From JBAROU01 sp049642385 (GTDB lineage: Bacteria; Chloroflexota; Dehalococcoidia; DSTF01; RBG-16-68-14): 16,695 nt of DNA. The notes beneath the pieces are model-generated. The model ran no database searches and was not told the origin of the DNA. It saw nothing but the letters and a program-made list of their open reading frames with translations. The stretch lies in NCBI GenBank assembly GCA_049642385.1, contig JBAROU010000042.1, forward strand, positions 1 to 16,695, given 5' to 3'. Positions 7,682 through 12,810 of the stretch are shown piece by piece. Both the position numbers and the translations under genes were made by a program. The number at the start of each line of letters is the position of its first letter. The stretch's first letter is position 1.

Positions 7682-8962
7682 ATGTTGGCCCACAAGGAAG
7701 TGGAGCTTGCCGGGAATGGAGGCAACGCTCAGCTCTGGCTTCAAGTCGTGCTTGTGTCGGCGCTGGCGGCGCCGGGGCCGATCTTACGCACGCTGGAGAT
7801 CGCAGGGCTGCCTCATCCGGACTTCCCGCACATCGTCGAATCGTTGATCTTCGGCTTCGCGATCTTCGCGGCGGCGACGCTGCTGGTCTGGGCATCAGAA
7901 GTCGCAGAGCAGATGATCTCAGCGACGCTGGCGCTGGCGGTGCTGGCGATCATCGCAGTGCTGCCGGAGTATGCCGTCGACCTCTATTTCGCGTGGACTG
8001 CGCACGCGACCCCCGAACACGCGCAGTTCGCGCTGGCGAACATGACCGGCGCGAACCGGCTGCTCATCGGGATGGGCTGGCCAGTCGTGTTCTTCCTCTT
8101 CTACCTCCGTCAACGACAGCGCCCGCGCATCCGCGACCTATCCGTTAGTGAACAGAACGCCGTCGGGCTGATCTTCCTGGGTATCGCGACGCTTTACAGC
8201 CTGACCATCCCGCTGCGCGGCCACCTGTCGTTGCTGGATAGCGCGGTAATGATCAGCCTGTTCGTCGCGTACCTGATCCTCTCATCGCGCACGCCCCCGC
8301 TCGAGGAGCAGCCGCTCGTCGGACCGGCGAAGGCGATCGCGGCGTTGCCGAAACGGCTGCGCTGGACGGTCGTGGTCGGACTGTTCGCATACGCCGCAGG
8401 CGTCGTGTTCGCATCCGCCGAGCCGTTCGCGAACGGCCTGATCCATACGGGCGAGACGCTCAACGTCAACAAATTTGTCCTCGTGCAGTGGGTGGCGCCA
8501 CTCGCGTCAGAGTCGCCGGAGTTCTTGCTCGCAGCCATGCTCGCGCTGCGGGGGCGCGCGAGCGCGGGCATGACGCTGCTTATCTCGTCCAAGGTGAACC
8601 AGTGGACGCTGCTCGTCGGCTCACTGCCGCTCGCGTACAGCATCTCCGGAACAACGCTCTCGCCGCTCCACATGGACGCACGCCAGGTGGACGAGGTCTT
8701 CCTGACCGCGGGTCAATCGCTGTTCGCTGTAGCGGTGTTGGCCAGCCTGAGCTTCAGCTTCTCTGAAGCGCTCCTGATCTTCGCGCTGTTCGCCGTGCAG
8801 CTCGTCATCCCCTACCCGTCCGTGCGATTGGGCTTTGGAGGCTTCTACATCCTTATCGCATCGCTCTGGTTCCTGAACGAGTGGCGCGTGATCCCTGTGT
8901 TGTTCCAGAAGGCCCGCCGATCCCTCGCGCCAGTGCCGCTGGATGACCCCGGCGGTACCTGA
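7682..8962 (+). CDS. sodium/calcium exchanger-like (CaCA) membrane antiporter
   Basis: A 426-aa integral membrane protein with about ten hydrophobic segments and two internal repeats of the cation/Ca2+ exchanger type. The alpha-1 region reads AVLPEYAVDL, with Pro95-Glu96, followed by ALANMTGANRLLIG (Asn120, Gly123, Asn125). The alpha-2 region reads PLASESPEFLLA (Glu277, Pro279-Glu280), followed by SSKVNQWTLLVG (Asn306). Paired acidic residues and Asn in these repeats bind the ions in known exchangers. The ion is not predictable. The ATG at 7682 was chosen because the upstream in-frame extension (from 7535) would read through the divergent hydrolase gene and is not hydrophobic or family-like. 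There is no clear Shine-Dalgarno. TACCTT ends 6 nt before the ATG, so a leaderless transcript is possible. Confidence 0.82.
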   Translation: MLAHKEVELAGNGGNAQLWLQVVLVSALAAPGPILRTLEIAGLPHPDFPHIVESLIFGFAIFAAATLLVWASEVAEQMISATLALAVLAIIAVLPEYAVDLYFAWTAHATPEHAQFALANMTGANRLLIGMGWPVVFFLFYLRQRQRPRIRDLSVSEQNAVGLIFLGIATLYSLTIPLRGHLSLLDSAVMISLFVAYLILSSRTPPLEEQPLVGPAKAIAALPKRLRWTVVVGLFAYAAGVVFASAEPFANGLIHTGETLNVNKFVLVQWVAPLASESPEFLLAAMLALRGRASAGMTLLISSKVNQWTLLVGSLPLAYSISGTTLSPLHMDARQVDEVFLTAGQSLFAVAVLASLSFSFSEALLIFALFAVQLVIPYPSVRLGFGGFYILIASLWFLNEWRVIPVLFQKARRSLAPVPLDDPGGT

Positions 8963-9014
8963 CGGACGTAGCAGATTTCGCTAGCAGATCGCGTGCGCTA
9001 TCATCACCGGCGTC

Positions 9015-10517
9015 ATGCCTCCGACATCCGACCGCGAAGACATCCCACCAGTGACAAACACCGAACTTCTTGACTGGCTGGACGAGCAGGCGGCCGCGTT
9101 CTCGTCGGCCACGACGCGCGAACACTACCTGAACTCCTCCGGCCAGAAGGACGACCTCTCGCTCGCGCCGATCTACGAGCGCCACGCCGACCTCTTTCGC
9201 CGCGACACGGTTGACCGCGTACTCGCGGTATCGGCTGGCGATGAGCGGCTGCCGCACCTGCGCCAGTTCGTCGTAGACGGGTACCTCGAGCAGGCGGTGA
9301 ACGTGCTGGTCGAAGAGCTGGCCGCGCGAGAGACGGCAGATACCGTCGCGTGGGACGGCGACACGCTGCCCTACCGGGCGGTTCAGCAGCGCGTGATGAA
9401 CGAAGCGGATGCGGCCCGCCGCCACGACCTCGATGCGCGGCGTGCCGAGGCGACCGCGGCCCAGAACCCCCTGCGCGAGCGTCGCTGGGACGCGATGTAC
9501 GGCCAGGCGCACAACCTCGGCTTTGAGAGCTACGCGGCGCTGTGCGACAACGTGGGCGCGCTGGATCTCGACAACCTGCGCGCTCAGATGGAGCGCTTCC
9601 TTGCGGATACCGAAGCTCCCTACCACGAGCGGCTCGCGCGGGAGCTCGCAGCCATCGGCATCGCACCGAACGAGGCCGAGCGCAGCGACCTGCTGCGCAT
9701 GTTCCGTTCGCCGGAGCTAGACTCGTCGTTCCCGCGCGAGCGCATGCTGCCCGCGCTTCAGGCGTCGCTCCAAGGCTTGGGCATCGCGCGCGCGCAGTCA
9801 AACGTGCATCTCGACACCGAGGAGCGGCCGCGCAAGTCGCCGCGCGCGTTCTGCGCGCCGGTCCAGATCCCCGACGAGATCTACCTGGTGATCAGCCCCC
9901 ACGGCGGCCACGACGATTATCGCGCGCTGTTCCACGAGGCAGGGCACGCGCAGCACTTCGCGCACATTCTGCCCGAGCTGCCGTTCGCGTTTCGCGGGCT
10001 CGGTGACAACTCGGTGACGGAGGGCTTCGCGTTCGTGCTGGAGCACCTTCTGTACAGCGATGCGTGGCTGCGCCGCTACCTCAACTTCGATGACAACGCG
10101 GCCTACCTCTCGCTCGTGCGTTTCCATCGCCTGTACATGCTGCGCCGCTACGCCGCGAAGCTGCTCTACGAACTGGAGCTACACCACGGCAACGACGTCC
10201 GCCCGAACGCGGAGCGCTATGCGACCGTGCTCAGCGAGCACGTAGGGGCGCGCTACAGCGCCGCGGACTACCTCTCGGACGTGGACGGCGGCTTCTACTG
10301 CGCGCGCTACCTGCGCGCCTGGATCTTTGATGCGCAGGTTCGCGGCTGGTTCGCCCGGCGCTGGGGCAACGAATGGTTCGTGGCGCCAGAGGCCGGAGTC
10401 GCCCTGCGCGAGCTGTGGTCACAGGGCCAGCGGCACGCCGCCGAGGAGATCCTGCGCCAGCTCGGCGAGTCCGGCCTCGACATGCGGCCGCTGGCGAAAG
10501 AGCTGAGCACCGCGTAG
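9015..10517 (+). CDS. M3-like (oligoendopeptidase-type) zinc metallopeptidase
   Basis: A 500-aa gluzincin. The zinc motif is HEAGH at residues 307-311, with Glu308 as catalytic base. The third ligand is Glu336 in the segment SVTEGFAF. The long helical N-terminus, the downstream Tyr-rich region (HRLYMLRRYAAKLLYELELH) and the C-terminal GWFARRWGNEWF segment match M3-family oligopeptidases. The protein is shorter than a typical PepF (about 600 aa). It probably cleaves short peptides in the cytoplasm, as no signal peptide is visible. There is no convincing Shine-Dalgarno before the ATG at 9015. TATCAT (8999-9004) lies 10 nt upstream, which may be a -10 box for a very short or absent leader. The 52-nt gap after the antiporter suggests its own transcription start. 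Confidence 0.85.
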   Translation: MPPTSDREDIPPVTNTELLDWLDEQAAAFSSATTREHYLNSSGQKDDLSLAPIYERHADLFRRDTVDRVLAVSAGDERLPHLRQFVVDGYLEQAVNVLVEELAARETADTVAWDGDTLPYRAVQQRVMNEADAARRHDLDARRAEATAAQNPLRERRWDAMYGQAHNLGFESYAALCDNVGALDLDNLRAQMERFLADTEAPYHERLARELAAIGIAPNEAERSDLLRMFRSPELDSSFPRERMLPALQASLQGLGIARAQSNVHLDTEERPRKSPRAFCAPVQIPDEIYLVISPHGGHDDYRALFHEAGHAQHFAHILPELPFAFRGLGDNSVTEGFAFVLEHLLYSDAWLRRYLNFDDNAAYLSLVRFHRLYMLRRYAAKLLYELELHHGNDVRPNAERYATVLSEHVGARYSAADYLSDVDGGFYCARYLRAWIFDAQVRGWFARRWGNEWFVAPEAGVALRELWSQGQRHAAEEILRQLGESGLDMRPLAKELSTA

Positions 10518-10530
10518 GGCCCCTACACCG

Positions 10531-10558
10531 GCCAGGCTAAAGCCTGGCGTTCGCGAAC
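10531..10558. repeat. CCAGGC/GCCTGG palindrome, copy 2, plus adjacent 10-bp palindrome
   Basis: GCCAGGC-TAAA-GCCTGGC (10531-10548) is a perfect 7-bp inverted repeat 13 nt after the peptidase stop. It is followed immediately by the perfect palindrome GTTCGCGAAC (10549-10558). It shares its arms and the TRAR loop with the element at 4061-4076. It could be the 3' end of the peptidase mRNA, but there is no T-run. Confidence 0.6.
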
Positions 10559-10594
10559 ACACCGCTCTCGACCAAAGGCCAGGGCCTCCGTACC

Positions 10595-11410
10595 ATGAGG
10601 GCGATGCTGCGCGCCATTTCGATCGCTCTGCTGCTCGTTCTGACCGCCGTGTTGGGCGCGGGCTGCCTGGTCCGCGAGGACAGCGAGCCGATCGACTACC
10701 TCCAGCTCGAAGACGCGATCATCATCCAGGTGCTCGACGTGCCGGGTGGCCTTTCGCCGCTGGAGGCGCGCCTGACGCTGCCCTCGTTCACGCTCTACGG
10801 CGACGGCACGCTGATCCGCGCCGCACCGGAGGCGGACGGAAGCGTTGAGATGACGCGGGCCGAAGTTCCCGAGGACGCAGTGCGGGACCTCGTCGAGTTC
10901 ATGGTGGGCAAGGGCTTCCTGGAGACGTACGTGTTCGAAGATCCCGGCTTCGACGGCCCGTCCGACGCGGCGACGAGCTACATCTACCTCAACACCGAGC
11001 AGGGCGCGAACTCCGTGCGCGCCGTTGCGCTGGATAGGACAGCGCCGGCTGGCGCGTCAGACGACCACCGGCGCCTGGTACAGATCCGCAACCGCCTCAT
11101 GGACATCGACGACGCCGCGGTCGGTGGGCGAATCGAGGGAGCATATAAGAGCGAGGGCATCGCGCTGTTCGCGCAAGCCGCCGAGGCGGACGGCGATTCG
11201 TACGTCGTTTGGCCACTTGGCAGCATCGACCTGGCGAAGGTGGCAGGGCTCGAAGGACAGGCCGGCAAGGTGCTGCTGTCGCAGCGAGACGCGGCCTCGC
11301 TACCCGCGTCCCGCGTGGAAACGTTTGTCCAGGGCTCGCAGGCGTACGAGGTGGGCTACCGGCCGGCGCTGCCGTTCGAGGAGCACTTTCCGGAGTTCGA
11401 CTTCCCGTAG
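10595..11410 (+). CDS. putative lipoprotein of unknown function
   Basis: A 271-aa protein beginning with a basic n-region and a hydrophobic stretch, ending at LGAGC with Cys24. This is a loose lipobox: Gly stands at -3 where Leu/Val is usual. It is probably an exported lipoprotein, but a cleaved or anchored secretory protein is also possible. The rest is acidic. It contains a predicted beta-rich region (RLTLPSFTLYGDGTLI) and a YVFEDPGFDG segment, and no catalytic motif that I recognise. Either ATG 10595 or ATG 10604 may be used; the second has GAGGG just before it, and the difference is three residues. It ends 4 nt before a strong hairpin. Similar extracytoplasmic proteins with a 'FTLYGDGT' strand occur in several bacterial phyla, without known function. 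Confidence 0.7.
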   Translation: MRAMLRAISIALLLVLTAVLGAGCLVREDSEPIDYLQLEDAIIIQVLDVPGGLSPLEARLTLPSFTLYGDGTLIRAAPEADGSVEMTRAEVPEDAVRDLVEFMVGKGFLETYVFEDPGFDGPSDAATSYIYLNTEQGANSVRAVALDRTAPAGASDDHRRLVQIRNRLMDIDDAAVGGRIEGAYKSEGIALFAQAAEADGDSYVVWPLGSIDLAKVAGLEGQAGKVLLSQRDAASLPASRVETFVQGSQAYEVGYRPALPFEEHFPEFDFP

Positions 11411-11414
11411 ATAA

Positions 11415-11448
11415 TACGAAGCGAGGCCTGTACAGGCCCCGCTTCGTA
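11415..11448. terminator. hairpin between convergent genes, probable bidirectional terminator
   Basis: A 34-nt near-perfect palindrome. Nine base pairs (11415-11423 with 11440-11448) are followed by one A-C mismatch, and then by the perfect palindrome GGCCTGTACAGGCC (11425-11438). It begins 4 nt after the lipoprotein stop and lies 17 nt beyond the arsM stop on the other strand. The minus-strand side runs into TATTATCT, the plus side into a GC-rich sequence. It therefore looks better as the arsM terminator but probably serves both. Confidence 0.7.
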
Positions 11449-11465
11449 ACGCGTGCCCGCGCGAT

Positions 11466-12269
11466 TTAGCAGCAGCCTTCGGCGGCCTTGCGCGCGCTAA
11501 CGTAGGCGCTGGCCCAGCCTTTGTCGCGCCCGCCGTCTTTCAGCTCCGTCTCGATGTCGGTAAAGCCCGCGGCGCGCAGCTTACCAACGTATTCGTCTAC
11601 TTCGAGCGCACCGGCGATGCAGCCTGCCCAGCTTGCGAGGTCGTCGCGCTCGGCGTCGGTGGGCGTGCGGGTCCAGACGATGTCGGAGACGCGCACGCGA
11701 CCGCCGGGCCGCAGCACGCGGTGGGCCTCACGGAAGACGGCGTCCTTGTCCGGCGAGAGGTTGATCACGCAGTTCGAGATGATCACGTCGAATGTCGCGT
11801 CCGGCAGGGGCATCGCCTCCATCTCGCCCTTATGGAACTCGACGTTGGTGGCACCGATCTTCGCGAGATTACGTTGCGCCAACTCGAGCATGTCGTCTGT
11901 CATATCGAGGCCGACGACGCGGCCCTCAGGCCCTACCTGCTGGGCGGCGAGGAAGCAGTCGAGGCCGCTGCCGCTGCCCAGGTCGAGCACCGAGTCACCT
12001 GCCGCGAGCTCAGCGATCGCGGTTGGGTTGCCGCAGCCGAGCGACAGCTCGGTCACCTCCTGGGGCAGGTTGCCGAGCTCGTCGGCGGTGTAAAGCTTGT
12101 CGGCCCACGAGGACGTCTCGGTCGCGGGTGCGGCCGTTGGGCCACAACACGACTCGTCTCCTTTCGCCGTCAGCTCGATCACCTCGCTCTTCGAGAGCTG
12201 TTCGCGAGCCCGGCCGCCGTACCGTTCGACGACGGCCTCTTTGATCTCTTGCGCGCTTCGCTGGGTCAT
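11466..12269 (-). CDS. arsM: arsenite S-adenosylmethionine methyltransferase
   Basis: A 267-aa ArsM that methylates As(III) using SAM, with volatile or less bound methylarsenicals as usual products. The SAM loop is VLDLGSGSGLD (94-104), with acidic Asp122 after the second strand. The As(III)-binding cysteines expected of the family are present: Cys79 (LSLGCGNP), Cys167 (ISNCVINLS) and Cys217 (WAGCIAGAL). There is also an N-terminal CC pair (41-42) and a CC pair at the very C-terminus (266-267). The start at 12269 has an excellent AGGAGGT 6 nt upstream and overlaps the padR stop by 4 bp (ATGA). The longer in-frame extension into padR (to 12347) is therefore rejected. It is the second gene of a padR-arsM operon. 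Confidence 0.95.
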   Translation of the reverse strand: MTQRSAQEIKEAVVERYGGRAREQLSKSEVIELTAKGDESCCGPTAAPATETSSWADKLYTADELGNLPQEVTELSLGCGNPTAIAELAAGDSVLDLGSGSGLDCFLAAQQVGPEGRVVGLDMTDDMLELAQRNLAKIGATNVEFHKGEMEAMPLPDATFDVIISNCVINLSPDKDAVFREAHRVLRPGGRVRVSDIVWTRTPTDAERDDLASWAGCIAGALEVDEYVGKLRAAGFTDIETELKDGGRDKGWASAYVSARKAAEGCC

Positions 12270-12661
12270 GCCAATACCTCCTGCTTGATGTCTACGCTCA
12301 GCCCCGCCTGGATCGCATCCTGGAGCGCGGGGAGAACGGCGTTCCACACTTCCGCTGCGGCGCGATACGCCTGCCGGCCACGATCGGTCAGCTCACAAAC
12401 CTTGCGCTCACGCTGGCCGTTCAATTCCGCCCGGCAGACGATGTACCCGCCTTGGGTTAGCTCACGAATCGTGGGGTAGATCATCGCGTCGCTCGGCTCG
12501 CAGCAACCGTCGCAGCCCTGCGTGACCACGCGCGCGATCTCATAGCCGTGGCGCGGCCGCTCGTTGAGGGCGGCTAGCACGAGAAAGCGCCCCGTCCCAC
12601 GACTCGCCAGCATGCGCCAGTAGCTTTTGTCCGTCAGGTCCTTTGCCGTCGTCTCAACCAT
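12266..12661 (-). CDS. PadR-family regulator with a CxxCC cluster, putative arsenic sensor
   Basis: A 131-aa PadR-like winged-helix protein. The core reads FLVLAALNERPRHGYEIARVV (26-46), then a loop, then SDAMIYPTIRELTQGGYI (57-74). The latter contains the recognition helix and the start of the wing. The wing ends in the typical GQRERKVCELTDRGRQAY (81-98). The C-terminal helix (99-125) is the likely dimerisation helix. The unusual part is the loop just before the recognition helix, GCDGCCEPS, with Cys50, Cys53 and Cys54. Cys76 and Cys88 lie on the wing strands. Ordinary PadR proteins have a Gly/Trp-rich loop there. Overlap with arsM and the shared promoter suggest that it represses the operon and that As(III) bound by thiols releases it. 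That is inference; the family assignment is solid. Confidence 0.85.
   Translation of the reverse strand: MVETTAKDLTDKSYWRMLASRGTGRFLVLAALNERPRHGYEIARVVTQGCDGCCEPSDAMIYPTIRELTQGGYIVCRAELNGQRERKVCELTDRGRQAYRAAAEVWNAVLPALQDAIQAGLSVDIKQEVLA
12276..12282 (-). promoter_or_regulatory. strong Shine-Dalgarno of arsM inside padR
   Basis: The complement reads AGGAGGT, 6 nt before the arsM ATG and within the last codons of padR. It is one of the best ribosome binding sites in the window and sets the arsM start. It probably makes arsM translation efficient relative to the regulator. Confidence 0.75.
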
Positions 12662-12698
12662 GCCTATCCCTCAGATGCCTATGTGTCCTATACCTATG
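12660..12698. repeat. 15-bp-spaced CCTAT (ATAGG) repeats in the padR leader
   Basis: CCTAT occurs at 12663, 12678 and 12693, exactly 15 bp apart, with one more copy at 12687. The first two are part of an 8-bp direct repeat ATGCCTAT (12660-12667 and 12675-12682). On the transcribed (minus) strand they read ATAGG. They fill the region between the promoter and the padR start codon. They could be regulator sites, or a by-product of replication slippage. Confidence 0.5.
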
Positions 12699-12699
12699 C

Positions 12700-12713
12700 G
12701 TACTATATATCAC
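12700..12713. promoter_or_regulatory. candidate PadR operator over the -10 box
   Basis: GTACTATATATCAC is an imperfect 14-bp dyad, GT-N2-TATATA-N2-AC (10 of 14 positions symmetric), centred on the predicted -10 element. AT-rich dyads of this kind are common targets of PadR dimers, so binding here would block RNA polymerase. The assignment is by position and symmetry only. Confidence 0.4.
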
Positions 12714-12730
12714 TGGAAGAGGCTTCGCAA
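12702..12730 (-). promoter_or_regulatory. padR-arsM promoter
   Basis: On the minus strand, TTGCGA (complement of 12725-12730; 4 of 6 matches to the -35 consensus) and TATAGT (complement of 12702-12707; 5 of 6 matches to the -10 consensus) are exactly 17 nt apart. The predicted leader to the padR ATG is about 34 nt. Confidence 0.65.
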
Positions 12731-12786
12731 CGCTGTTTACAGTCTCTCAGGAAGCTATACGGGTAAGCAGCGGTGCCTTCAGCTCG

Positions 12787-12798
12787 GGAAGTACTTCC
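12787..12798. other. 12-bp perfect palindrome downstream of the cysS fusion gene
   Basis: GGAAGTACTTCC lies 12 nt upstream (in + coordinates) of the end of the minus-strand fusion gene, that is, just past its stop codon. It is partly flanked by CTTC/GAAG arms. It may form part of the transcript's 3' hairpin. No T-run follows, so a terminator role is only possible. The rest of the 12731-12810 gap shows nothing else. Confidence 0.35.
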
Positions 12799-12810
12799 GC
12801 CGAAGCGAAT

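Noticed and set aside
12270..12347. Longer N-terminus for ArsM inside padR
   Set aside because: The AGGAGGT and the ATGA overlap fix the start at 12269, and the extension is a shadow of padR coding sequence.
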